A stretch of 9,636 bases of DNA, from the NCBI GenBank assembly GCA_964466965.1, contig CAYXPZ010000085.1, forward strand, positions 1-9,636, in the 5' to 3' direction. This document shows positions 1 through 7,817 of this stretch, in pieces (position 1 is the stretch's first letter; the number at the start of each line of letters is the position of its first letter). This DNA is from Dichotomicrobium sp964466965. Its GTDB lineage: Bacteria > Pseudomonadota > Alphaproteobacteria > Rhizobiales > Rhodomicrobiaceae. Both the position numbers and the translations under genes were made by a program. The notes under the pieces were generated by a model. The model searched no databases. It was not told the DNA's origin and saw nothing but the letters and a program-made list of their open reading frames with translations.

Positions 1-623
1 GCGGCGAACAGCGGATCATCCGCCGCGACGAGATCGGCGCGGACACGCCCGCCGCGCTGGCCGAGGCGCTGGAAGAGGGTTTTCGCAGCGACAAGAGCCG
101 GACGGTGGAGATCGACGGTCGCGAGGTCTTCATCAACATCTACAACCCGGCGCTGCGCCTCGTCATCGTCGGCGCGGTCCACATCGCGCAGGCGCTTGCG
201 CCAATGGCCGAGCAGGCGGGCTATGACGTTGTGATCGTCGATCCGCGCACGGCCTTCGCCACGGTCCAGCGTTTCGCGCGCGAGCGGCTGGACACGCGCT
301 GGCCGGATGTCGCGCTGCCGGAGATCGGGCTGGACACGCGCACCGCGCTCGTGGCGCTCACGCATGATCCCAAGCTGGACGATCCGGCGCTGCATCTGGC
401 GATTGCCTCTCCGGCGTTTTATGTCGGTGCGTTGGGCAGCCGGCGCACCCATGCCAAGCGCGTCGAGCGCCTGCGCGCGAGCGGCATGAGCGACGCGGGG
501 GTTGCGCGGATCAGCGCTCCTGTGGGGCTGGCGATCGGCGCGGTCGGGCCGGTGGAGATCGCGCTGTCGATCCTCGCGGAAATGACCGCGACGCTGCGCG
601 GGGCGCTGACGCCCTCTGCTTGA
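1..623 (+). CDS. XdhC/CoxI-family molybdenum hydroxylase maturation protein (5' end outside window)
   Basis: The frame is open from base 3 to the TGA at 621-623, giving 206 visible residues with no stop, so the start lies left of the window. Visible residues 51-80 form a Rossmann beta-alpha-beta unit: a hydrophobic strand, a Gly-Ala-Val-His-Ile-Ala turn, a helix and a strand ending Val-Asp-Pro-Arg. Residues 138-150 hold the family block around AFYVGALGSRRTH, followed by a PVGLAIGA segment (173-180) and a C-terminal helix ending LRG. This is the C-terminal domain of XdhC/CoxI proteins. Family members bind molybdenum cofactor and help sulfurate and insert it into xanthine-dehydrogenase or CO-dehydrogenase type enzymes in the cytoplasm. 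The HIAQALAP form of the turn resembles CoxI-type more than classical XdhC proteins, by recollection. The enzyme it serves would be encoded to the left. The family is secure; the target enzyme is not. Confidence 0.88.
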   Translation, partial: GEQRIIRRDEIGADTPAALAEALEEGFRSDKSRTVEIDGREVFINIYNPALRLVIVGAVHIAQALAPMAEQAGYDVVIVDPRTAFATVQRFARERLDTRWPDVALPEIGLDTRTALVALTHDPKLDDPALHLAIASPAFYVGALGSRRTHAKRVERLRASGMSDAGVARISAPVGLAIGAVGPVEIALSILAEMTATLRGALTPSA

Positions 624-805
624 GCACGGCTTGCCGCCCATGTTTTGGCGGGTTGCTGGGAGATCGCTGCGCATCGCACGGCAACGAAACGCGACATCCC
701 CGCGTTCGCCAAATAAACTGGAATATCCTGTCCGCCGTACCCATAAACAAACTGGGTGATTGTGGCCGAGAGGGCCGTTTGGCTTTGCGGCCATAGCCGC
801 GTTGG

Positions 806-863
806 TTGAGATCGGCTCAAAGTATTGTGTTTTGACATGCACACTCGCACCGCCACGGTGCAT
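806..863 (+). promoter_or_regulatory. Candidate promoter/operator region of the RND efflux operon
   Basis: The 283-base gap 624-906 separates the XdhC-family gene from the efflux adaptor. It contains TTGAG-N5-CTCAA (806-820), a consensus-like -35 hexamer TTGACA (832-837) and GCACCG-CCA-CGGTGC (847-861). The last dyad sits inside a wider pair, ATGCAC (837-842) and GTGCAT (858-863). No good -10 hexamer is present 16-18 bases after TTGACA, so the promoter call is weak. The dyads are typical in form of operators for dimeric repressors, which commonly control RND pumps, but no regulator gene is adjacent. The rest of the gap holds only short weak stems (for example 634-638 with 647-651) and no T-run terminator. 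Confidence 0.35.
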
Positions 864-894
864 GGTCATGACTTTAAAAGTGGCAACATGCGTT

Positions 895-900
895 AGAGGT
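895..900 (+). promoter_or_regulatory. Ribosome binding site selecting the TTG start of the efflux adaptor
   Basis: AGAGGT lies six bases before TTG at 907. In-frame ATG codons at 862 and 868 lack a comparable Shine-Dalgarno sequence and would give an unusually long n-region before the signal-peptide core, so the TTG start is preferred. Confidence 0.55.
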
Positions 901-906
901 GTTCAT

Positions 907-2022
907 TTGCTGATCCGGTTCGATGCTTCAGAGTTTCGCCTGCCGCTCGCAACCTTCGTTGCCGCGCTTGTTATCACACTGACGGCGCTACCGGTCGGGG
1001 CGCAGGGCAACCGGCCGCCGCCTAGCGTGATTGTGGAGCGCGTTCAGACCGAGCAGTTAGTGGACCGCGTGGAAGCGCTCGGGACATTGCGCGCCTATGA
1101 ATCCGTCGAGGTCACCGCGAAGGTCACCGAGATCATCACCAAGATCCATTTCCAGGACAGCCAGCGGGTTGAGGCCGGGGATGTCCTCGCCGAAATGACC
1201 AGCGGTCCGGAGGAAGCGCAGTTGGCAGAAGCCCAGGCCGCGGTTCGCGATGCGAAAGCGCAGCTTGATCGCGCCGAGCCGCTTGCCAAGCGGGGCGTGA
1301 GTTCCGAAGCGGTCCTGTCCGAGCGCAGACGCGACTACCAGACGGCAAAGGCGCGGGTGGAAGCTGCTGAGGCGCGGCTACAGGAGCGCCGGATCGTGGC
1401 CCCGTTTGGTGGTCTGACAGGCTTGCGACGCATCAGCGTCGGCGCGCTGGTGGAGCCGGGCACCGTCATTACCACGATACAAGACGACAGCGTTATGAAG
1501 CTCGACTTCACGGTGCCGTCCGCCTTCCTGTCGACGATCAGGCCCGGCATCCCGATCAAGGCCCAAGCCGCAGCCTACTCCGGCAAGACTTTCGACGGAA
1601 CGGTCAGCGCGGTTGATAACAGCGTGGACGAGGACACCAGGTCGATCACCGTGCGCGCAGAGCTACCCAATCCCGACGGGGAGTTGAAGGCCGGGATGCT
1701 GATGACTGTAGAACTGCTGAAGAACCCGCGCGAGTCCGTCGTTGCCCCTGAGGAAGCGCTGATTATGCGCGGCAACCAAAGCTTCGTTTATGTGGTCGAT
1801 CTTACGGCGGAACAGCCGACGGTCGAGCAGCGCGAGGTCGTTCTCGGCGCGCGCCAGCCGGGCAGCGTCGAGGTCCAGCGGGGCCTGAGCTCCGGTGAGG
1901 CCGTGATCACCCACGGTATTGTCAAGGTGCGGCCCGGCCAGACTGTGCGCATCCAGGCTGTTGCCAAGGGCGGCGAACCGCTCACAGACCTGCTCGGCGT
2001 CGACGACCAACCGGAGACCTGA
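907..2022 (+). CDS. RND efflux periplasmic adaptor (membrane fusion protein, HlyD/AcrA type)
   Basis: The protein is 371 residues from TTG 907, chosen for its ribosome binding site. It bridges an inner-membrane RND pump to an outer-membrane channel in the periplasm. Residues 1-32 are an export signal: a short n-region with Arg, a hydrophobic core at about 13-28, then PVGA before Gln33. It has no lipobox cysteine, so it is probably a soluble secreted adaptor. Domains follow in the usual order: the first half of the biotinyl-lipoyl domain (about 60-97), an alpha-helical hairpin rich in Ala, Glu and Arg (about 100-160), the second lipoyl half starting at IVAPFGG (163-169), a beta-barrel (about 195-270) with the family block DEDTRSITVRAELPNP (241-256), and a membrane-proximal domain (about 275-360). 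It lies 56 bases upstream of the pump gene and surely shares its transcript. Substrate range cannot be read from the sequence. Confidence 0.93.
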   Translation: MLIRFDASEFRLPLATFVAALVITLTALPVGAQGNRPPPSVIVERVQTEQLVDRVEALGTLRAYESVEVTAKVTEIITKIHFQDSQRVEAGDVLAEMTSGPEEAQLAEAQAAVRDAKAQLDRAEPLAKRGVSSEAVLSERRRDYQTAKARVEAAEARLQERRIVAPFGGLTGLRRISVGALVEPGTVITTIQDDSVMKLDFTVPSAFLSTIRPGIPIKAQAAAYSGKTFDGTVSAVDNSVDEDTRSITVRAELPNPDGELKAGMLMTVELLKNPRESVVAPEEALIMRGNQSFVYVVDLTAEQPTVEQREVVLGARQPGSVEVQRGLSSGEAVITHGIVKVRPGQTVRIQAVAKGGEPLTDLLGVDDQPET

Positions 2023-2078
2023 GCCCCGGCGCTGCGTAGCGTCCTTTCGACAGCACGACATGCAGGAGTTCTGCGCGT

Positions 2079-5000
2079 ATGTTTCTCTCTGATGTCTCGG
2101 TCAAGCGGCCAGTGCTAGCCACGGTCGCCTCGCTGCTGCTGGTCGCCTTTGGAATCATTTCGTTCGAGCGCCTGCCGCTGCGCCAATATCCCGACATTGA
2201 CCCGCCTGTCGTGTCCGTGGAGACAGTCTACCCAGGGGCATCGGCCAGTGTTGTCGAAACGCGGATTACAAAGCTGATCGAAGATCGCATCTCGGGCATC
2301 GAGGGCATCGCCTTTATCGAGTCCGCTTCCCAGGACGGCGAATCCGAGGTCACCGTCGAATTCAAAACAGGGCGCGACGTCGATGCGGCGGCGAATGACA
2401 TTCGCGATCGAGTCTCCGGCATTCTCGATGATCTGCCCGAGGAGGCCGATCCGCCGGAAATCAGCAAGGTCGACTCGAACCAGGACGTGATCCTCTGGCT
2501 CAACCTGTCTGGCGACGGCTACACGGTGCCGGAGTTGACGGACTATGCCGAGCGCTATCTGGTCGACCGCTTCTCGATTCTCGATGGGGTGGCGCGGGTG
2601 CGCGTCGGCGGCTCGCAGAGTTACGCCATGCGCATCTGGCTCGACCGCAAGGCGATGGCCGCGCGGGGCCTTACAACGTCGGACGTTGAAAGCGCCCTGC
2701 GCAGCGGCAATGTGGAGCTGCCGGCTGGCAGTATCGAGTCGCGAGAAATGCAGTTCACCGTTCGCCTGCGGCGGGCGTTCTTCACCGCAGAGGATTTTGC
2801 CAACCTTGTCGTCAAGCGCGGTGACGGCGGCTATCTGGTCCGCCTGAAAGATATCGCGCGGGTCGAACGGGGCACGGCGGAAAACCGCAGTTTCTTCCGC
2901 GGCAACGGCATTCCGATGGTCGGCATCGGGATCGTCAAGCAATCCACGGCCAACACCATTCAGGTGGCCGACCTGGCGCAGGCTGAAGCGAAACGGCTGA
3001 ATGCGACTCTGCCGGATGACCTGGAGATCCGCCAAAGTTACGACACCAGCGTGTTTATCAAATCGGCGATCAGCGAGGTGTATAAGACGCTTTTGATTGC
3101 CATCGGCTGCGTTGTCCTCGTTATTTTGCTGTTCCTGGGCAACGTCCGGGCCATGCTGGTTCCTGCGGTGACGGTGCCGGTCTCAATCATCGCGACGTTT
3201 AGCGTGCTGTTCGCACTCGGCTTCACCATCAATCTGTTGACGTTGCTGGCGCTTGTGCTCGCCATCGGACTGGTCGTCGACGATGCGATCGTGGTGCTGG
3301 AGAACATCGTTCGCCGGATCAAGGAGTACGGTGAGACCCCGCTGGTTGCCGCCTATCGCGGCGCGCGGCAGGTCGGATTCGCCGTTGTCGCCACGACGCT
3401 CGTGCTGATCTCGGTTTTCGTTCCTGTTGCCTTCGTCGAAGGCGATATCGGCCGGCTGTTTACCGAGTTTGCCATCACCATGGCCGCCGCGGTCGGATTT
3501 TCCAGCTTTGTGGCGCTCACGCTGTCGCCGATGATCGCGTCGAAGGTGCTCGACAGTGGTGAGCAGGCGGGGATCGCCGCGCGCATGGTCGATGGCGCAT
3601 TTTCGGGCGTGCGTTGGGTGTATCGCGTGCTCCTGCGCGGGGCGCTGCGGGCGCGGTTCCTCGTGCTGGTGGTGTTTGCAGCGGCCATCGGAGGCTCGGG
3701 CTGGTTGCTGACTCAGATACCCCAGGAATATGCCCCGCGCGAAGATCGCGGCGCCTTTTTCATCCTCGTCAACGGTCCGGAGGGGGCAAGCTATGCCTTC
3801 ACGAAGGAATACATGGATGAGGTCGAGCGCCGGTTGATGCCCTTCGTTGAAAGCGGCGAGTTTCAGCGCTTGTTAGTGCGTGCGCCGCGGTCGTTCGGCA
3901 ATGCCGAGGCGTTTAATGATGGCATTGTGATCGTCGTGCTGAGTGACTGGGCTGAGCGCCGCTCGGCCTGGGCGATCATGAATGAGGTGAACGGCAAACT
4001 GGCCGATCTGCCCGGGGTGCGCGCGTTTTCGATCATGCGCCAGGGCCTTGGCGGCGGCCTGAATAAGCCGGTTCAATTTACGATCGGCGGCGGTACTTGG
4101 GAGCAACTCGTTGAGTGGCGCGATACGCTGCTGAGCGCGCTAGAAGAAGACAACCCCGGTCTGGTTGGCGTCGATTACGACTACAAGGAAACCCAGCCTC
4201 AGATCCGTGCAAAAATCGACTATGATCTCGCAGCAGAACTCGGCGTGACCGTGCGCGCGATCGGCACGACGCTGCAGACCATGTTCGGTTCGCGTAGGGT
4301 GACGACTTATCTCGACGATGGCGAGGAGTATGACGTGATCCTGGAGGGCGAGCGGGCGCTGCAGCGCACGCCATCAAGCCTGCAGAACGTCTACGTTCGC
4401 TCAGACACCACGCAAAAGCTGATCCCGCTCACCAACTTCATTGAACTGCAAGAGCGGGCCGGCTCGCAGTCCCTAGCGCGGTATAACCGGGTGCGCGCAA
4501 TCACCATAGAGGCGAACCTCGCCGACGGCCTCTCGCTCGGGCAGGCCCTGGCGCATCTGGAGGAGTTGGCGCGCGACAACCTGCCTGAAACCGTGGTGAT
4601 CGACTACAAGGGGCAGTCTCTGGACTACAAGTCCGCCGGGCAGTCGATTCTGTTCGTATTCGTGCTCGGGGCGGTGATCGTCTTTCTTGTGCTGGCTGCG
4701 CAATTCGAGAGTTTTGTCCACCCCCTCGTCATCATGCTGACCGTGCCGCTGGCGATCGGCGGCGGGCTGCTCGGCCTGTGGCTGATGGGCGAGACGCTGA
4801 ACATCTACAGTCAGATCGGTCTCATAATGCTGGTCGGGCTGGCGGCCAAAAACGGTATTTTGATCGTGGAGTTCGCCAACCAGCTGCGCGACCAGGGCAA
4901 ACAGTTCGATGATGCGCTGTTCGAAGCCGCTCAGGTCCGGCTGCGGCCAATCCTGATGACTGGCATCACGACGGCTGCGGGCGCGCTGCCGTTGATCATG

Positions 5001-5192
5001 TCGTTCGGCGCGGGCGCGGAAACCCGCTTTGTCATCGGAACGGTCGTCATCTTCGGCGTTATCGCGGCGACCTTCCTGACCCTGTTCGTCGTACCGGTGG
5101 CCTACAGCCTGCTTGCGCGCGGCACCACCTCGCCCGAGGCGGTCGCCCGCCAACTGGAGCAAGAGCGCGCCGCGACCTCTCCGGCGGAATGA
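2079..5192 (+). CDS. RND multidrug efflux pump, HAE1 (AcrB/MexB-like) family permease
   Basis: This 1037-residue protein matches the normal length of HAE1 pumps. It is the proton-driven inner-membrane component of a tripartite exporter. The two-half architecture is clear: TM1 at about 10-28, a large periplasmic loop, TM2-TM6 from about 334, TM7 at about 527-547, a second periplasmic loop, and TM8-TM12 from about 854. The proton-relay residues are present: paired Asp401-Asp402 in GLVVDDAIVV and Lys924 in GLAAKNGILIVEF. The N-terminus (FLSDVSVKRPVLA) and the QYPDIDPPVV segment are family hallmarks. AGGAG at 2064-2068 lies 10 bases before the ATG. No TolC-like channel gene follows, so the pump probably borrows one from elsewhere. 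It is most likely a drug, solvent or metabolite exporter. It lacks the extra metal-site methionines I would look for in CusA-type pumps, although I checked this only by eye. Confidence 0.95.
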   Translation: MFLSDVSVKRPVLATVASLLLVAFGIISFERLPLRQYPDIDPPVVSVETVYPGASASVVETRITKLIEDRISGIEGIAFIESASQDGESEVTVEFKTGRDVDAAANDIRDRVSGILDDLPEEADPPEISKVDSNQDVILWLNLSGDGYTVPELTDYAERYLVDRFSILDGVARVRVGGSQSYAMRIWLDRKAMAARGLTTSDVESALRSGNVELPAGSIESREMQFTVRLRRAFFTAEDFANLVVKRGDGGYLVRLKDIARVERGTAENRSFFRGNGIPMVGIGIVKQSTANTIQVADLAQAEAKRLNATLPDDLEIRQSYDTSVFIKSAISEVYKTLLIAIGCVVLVILLFLGNVRAMLVPAVTVPVSIIATFSVLFALGFTINLLTLLALVLAIGLVVDDAIVVLENIVRRIKEYGETPLVAAYRGARQVGFAVVATTLVLISVFVPVAFVEGDIGRLFTEFAITMAAAVGFSSFVALTLSPMIASKVLDSGEQAGIAARMVDGAFSGVRWVYRVLLRGALRARFLVLVVFAAAIGGSGWLLTQIPQEYAPREDRGAFFILVNGPEGASYAFTKEYMDEVERRLMPFVESGEFQRLLVRAPRSFGNAEAFNDGIVIVVLSDWAERRSAWAIMNEVNGKLADLPGVRAFSIMRQGLGGGLNKPVQFTIGGGTWEQLVEWRDTLLSALEEDNPGLVGVDYDYKETQPQIRAKIDYDLAAELGVTVRAIGTTLQTMFGSRRVTTYLDDGEEYDVILEGERALQRTPSSLQNVYVRSDTTQKLIPLTNFIELQERAGSQSLARYNRVRAITIEANLADGLSLGQALAHLEELARDNLPETVVIDYKGQSLDYKSAGQSILFVFVLGAVIVFLVLAAQFESFVHPLVIMLTVPLAIGGGLLGLWLMGETLNIYSQIGLIMLVGLAAKNGILIVEFANQLRDQGKQFDDALFEAAQVRLRPILMTGITTAAGALPLIMSFGAGAETRFVIGTVVIFGVIAATFLTLFVVPVAYSLLARGTTSPEAVARQLEQERAATSPAE

Positions 5193-5294
5193 TGCGATTG
5201 TCCCACGCGTGCGCGCAGAACCGACCGCTATCTTGATCGGGCCGGAAACCTGACCAAGTCGAGTGTGAGCAGCGACCGTGACGGGGAGCTCCTG

Positions 5295-6212
5295 ATGCCG
5301 CGCCTGACACGCCGTGATTTCCTGGCTTCTTCGGCTGCCGCCGGCATGACAGCAATGCTGTCGATGCAACCTGGCCGCGCCGCAACTGTCCGGACAAAGA
5401 CCATCCCCGCGACCGGTGAGGCAGTTCCGGCCGTCGGCATGGGCACCTGGATCACATTCAATGTTGGCGAGGACATCGAGGCGCGCAATCAACGCACTAA
5501 GGTTCTGCGCAACTTCTTCGCGCAGGGCGGCGGGATGATCGATTCCTCGCCGATGTACGGCTCGTCGGAGGAGGTTATCGGTTACGGGCTGGACAAGCTC
5601 GGGGCGCAGCCCGGACTGTTTTCCGCCACCAAGGTCTGGACGCCGTTTGGCGACAGCGCCGAGGAGCAGGTCTCGACCTCCAAGCGGCTGTGGGGCATTA
5701 AGCCGTTCGACCTCATGCAGATTCACAACCTCGTCTCGTGGGAAGCACACCTTGAGACGCTCCTGGAGATGAAGCAACAGGGCCGCATCCGCTATATCGG
5801 CGTGACGACCTCGCACGGCCGTCGGCATAGTGAGCTGGAGCGGATCATGCAAAGCCAGCCGATCGATTTCGTGCAACTGACCTATAATGTTCTGGACAGA
5901 GAACCTGAGCGGCGGTTGCTCCCGCTTGCGCAGGAGCGTGGGCTAGCGGTGATCGCCAACCGGCCTTTCCAGCGCGGCGCGCTGTTCGACCGCTATCAGG
6001 ACAAGCCGCTGCCCGACTGGATCAGTGAATTCGATGCGACGAACTGGGCGCAGTTCTTTTTGAAATTCATTATTTCGCACCCGGCACTGACCTGTGCGAT
6101 CCCCGCAACCACGCGCGTGGATCACATGCTTGAGAACATGGGGGCGCTGCATGGCCGCCTGCCCGATCCTGAGCTGCGACAGCGCATGGCCGTTTATGTC
6201 GAGGGTCTGTGA
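5295..6212 (+). CDS. Tat-signal aldo/keto reductase
   Basis: The protein is 305 residues from ATG 5295, chosen because GGGGAG (5283-5288) sits six bases upstream and because the twin-arginine signal then falls at the N-terminus. Residues 6-10 (RRDFL) followed by an Ala-rich hydrophobic stretch and GRAA (27-30) look like a Tat signal, implying export of a folded protein. The rest is an AKR TIM barrel with the full catalytic tetrad: Asp83 and Tyr88 (MIDSSPMYGSS), Lys113 (SATKVW) and His144 (MQIHNL). The C-terminal cofactor block IPATTR...EN (269-281) resembles the NADP(H)-binding segment of the family. Such enzymes reduce aldehydes or ketones with NADPH; the substrate here is unknown. The stop overlaps the start of the next gene by one base, so translation is probably coupled. 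The gap of 102 bases after the pump gene shows no clear terminator. Confidence 0.9.
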   Translation: MPRLTRRDFLASSAAAGMTAMLSMQPGRAATVRTKTIPATGEAVPAVGMGTWITFNVGEDIEARNQRTKVLRNFFAQGGGMIDSSPMYGSSEEVIGYGLDKLGAQPGLFSATKVWTPFGDSAEEQVSTSKRLWGIKPFDLMQIHNLVSWEAHLETLLEMKQQGRIRYIGVTTSHGRRHSELERIMQSQPIDFVQLTYNVLDREPERRLLPLAQERGLAVIANRPFQRGALFDRYQDKPLPDWISEFDATNWAQFFLKFIISHPALTCAIPATTRVDHMLENMGALHGRLPDPELRQRMAVYVEGL

Positions 6213-6907
6213 TGGAAGAGTGGCTCAACTACCCGCTGGAAGATCTGCTGCTGTTCTCGCGGGAGACCTATCTGCGGCTGTTCGAGTTGTATCACCGCGA
6301 TGTGTGGCCAGCGCATATTCTCGCCGCGGCGTTCGGTGTCGCGATGCTCCCGGCGATCCTGCGTGGGCGGCTGCCGCGCATTCAGGCGATGCTCGTTGTG
6401 CTGGCCGCAAGCTGGGCGTGGGTGGCTTACGCCTTCCATGCGCAGCGCTACCTGGATATCAACTGGGCGGCGAACGGTTTTGCATGGCTGTTCGCTGCGC
6501 AAGCCGGCCTGATGATCCTCGCAGCGATTTGGCCGGTCGGTTTGCGGCCCGGCGCGGCCTGGGCGCGCTGGATGGGTGCGGTGCTGTTCGTTTTCGCCCT
6601 GGCGGGACTGGGGCTGGCTGGCCTGGCTGTTGACCGGGCTTGGTTCGAGGTCGAGTTCTTTGCCCTGACACCTGGATCGACCGCGCTTGCGACGCTCGGC
6701 GTGCTGGTCGCGCTGGCGGGGGCGTGGCGCTGGTTGTTGGCGCTTTTGCCGCTCATTTGGTGCGTTATTGGCGGCGGCACCGAGCTGGCGATGGACAGCC
6801 CGGAAGCCTATGTGATGTGGGGCAGCGCAGGGATCGCCGTGCTGTTGATTGCTGCAAGCAGCTTTGCCCGCGTCGATGAACCGATCGACTATGGCCGGAG
6901 CCAGTGA
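6212..6907 (+). CDS. DUF6064-like multi-pass membrane protein of unknown function
   Basis: The protein is 231 residues. ATG 6212 overlaps the preceding TGA as TGATG, with GAGGG at 6201-6205 as ribosome binding site. After an amphipathic N-terminus (about 1-30) it has roughly six or seven hydrophobic segments, starting at about residue 32. Two patterns fit the poorly characterised DUF6064 family: W-A-W-V-A-Y-A-F-H-A-Q near residues 68-78, followed by DINWAANGFAW (82-92) with its conserved-looking Asn and Trp. A short acidic stretch near the C-terminus (GGGTELAMDSPEAYVMW) sits between the last two membrane segments. No catalytic or cofactor motif is apparent apart from the His and Trp in the membrane. 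Its position, locked between an exported reductase and a channel, suggests work in the same process, but I cannot name one. The family call rests on remembered pattern only. Confidence 0.72.
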   Translation: MEEWLNYPLEDLLLFSRETYLRLFELYHRDVWPAHILAAAFGVAMLPAILRGRLPRIQAMLVVLAASWAWVAYAFHAQRYLDINWAANGFAWLFAAQAGLMILAAIWPVGLRPGAAWARWMGAVLFVFALAGLGLAGLAVDRAWFEVEFFALTPGSTALATLGVLVALAGAWRWLLALLPLIWCVIGGGTELAMDSPEAYVMWGSAGIAVLLIAASSFARVDEPIDYGRSQ

Positions 6908-6908
6908 C

Positions 6909-7784
6909 ATGCAGGACAGCCCACAGAATGAGCCATCCGCGCAGCCGCAGGGCCAGGTCGACGCACTGCTGCCAAAGCAGATGGCCAAGCTCGCCGAGCG
7001 CACCGGCACCGAGAAGGCGCATCAGGATGCGATGAGCCTGCTTATGCTCAGCCTTTTGGCTGGCGCGTTCATCGCCTTCGGCGCGACGTTCGCCGCGGCT
7101 GTGACGGCCGGCGCTGAGGGCGAAGCGCCGATCGGCATGACCAAGCTTGCGGGCGGTCTCGCCTTTTCGCTCGCCTATGTTCTGGCGATCGTCGGGGGCG
7201 CTGAGCTGTTTACCACGAACAATCTGATGGTAATGGCCTGGGCGCACCAGCGTCTCAAAACGCGCCAACTGCTGCGCGCTTGGCAGATCATTTTTGTTGG
7301 CAATTTTCTCGGCGCGGCGTTGACGGCTATGCTCTTGATCCTCGCCGGGCAACACGCCGAACTCAACGGCGGGGTGGGCGCCGAACTGCTAGCTTCGGCC
7401 CAGAGAATTAACCAGCTCAGCATACAAGACGCCTTGCTGCTCGGCCTGCTTGGCAATACGCTTCTGTGCCTGGGCGTGTGGCTGACGTACAGCGCCCGCT
7501 CAACAACCGACCGCATCCTCGCGCTATCCCCGCCGGTGGCGGCGTTTTATGTCCTGGGCCTGGAACACGCGATCGCCGTTATGTTCTATCTGCCCATCGC
7601 CGCGTTGATCGGCGCGCTCGGCGATGCCAGCTTCTGGGCCGCTATCGACCACCCGCCGGTTGACGTTACGCTGGCCGGGTTCATGCGGGTCTTGTTGTCG
7701 GTAACAGTCGGCAACGTAATCGGCGGCGGCGTTCTGGTTGCCCTGGTCTATTGGTTTGTCTACCTGCGGCCGAAACGCCATTAG
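6909..7784 (+). CDS. Formate/nitrite transporter (FNT) family channel
   Basis: The protein is 291 residues from ATG 6909, with GGAG (6897-6900) eight bases upstream; an alternative ATG at 6891 would add six residues. FNT proteins are pentameric inner-membrane channels for small monovalent anions such as formate, nitrite, lactate or hydrosulfide. Six hydrophobic segments are visible. Family landmarks are the PIGMTKLAGGLAFSL region (74-88), the broken-helix omega loop GGAELFTTNN (96-105, with Thr102), LGNTLLCLGVWLTYSAR (181-197, with Asn183), the gating histidine His220 in GLEHAIAVMF, and the last helix VTVGNVIGGG (265-274). The lysine lining the FocA pore (Lys156) seems replaced here by Arg166 or Ile167, depending on alignment. 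The gene starts one base after the DUF6064-like stop, so it is part of that unit. The hydrophilic first 40 residues are longer than in FocA. The substrate cannot be assigned. Confidence 0.93.
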   Translation: MQDSPQNEPSAQPQGQVDALLPKQMAKLAERTGTEKAHQDAMSLLMLSLLAGAFIAFGATFAAAVTAGAEGEAPIGMTKLAGGLAFSLAYVLAIVGGAELFTTNNLMVMAWAHQRLKTRQLLRAWQIIFVGNFLGAALTAMLLILAGQHAELNGGVGAELLASAQRINQLSIQDALLLGLLGNTLLCLGVWLTYSARSTTDRILALSPPVAAFYVLGLEHAIAVMFYLPIAALIGALGDASFWAAIDHPPVDVTLAGFMRVLLSVTVGNVIGGGVLVALVYWFVYLRPKRH

Positions 7785-7817
7785 AGCGCGGTCGGAGCGA
7801 AGCAAGAAGCGGGAAAA

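Noticed and set aside
634..651. Possible terminator after the XdhC gene (CCGCC with GGCGG)
   Set aside because: The stem has only five pairs, the loop is eight bases and no T-run follows.
419..856. 145-codon minus-strand frame across the XdhC gene end and the gap
   Set aside because: It is largely antisense to the XdhC-family gene, its composition matches a shadow frame, and no recognisable motif or ribosome binding site was seen.
760..906. N-terminal extension of the efflux adaptor to an alternative start at 760
   Set aside because: The extra 49 residues would precede the signal peptide core, contain the palindromes and promoter-like hexamer, and have no ribosome binding site at 760.
5265..5294. 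Upstream GTG start for the aldo/keto reductase
   Set aside because: It would put ten residues before the Tat motif and overlap the GGGGAG that serves ATG 5295.
4473..5876. 467-codon open frame on the minus strand
   Set aside because: It runs antisense across the 3' end of the pump gene, the intergenic gap and the AKR gene. Its translation is Arg/Gln/His-rich low-complexity sequence without family motifs, as expected for a shadow frame in high-GC coding DNA.
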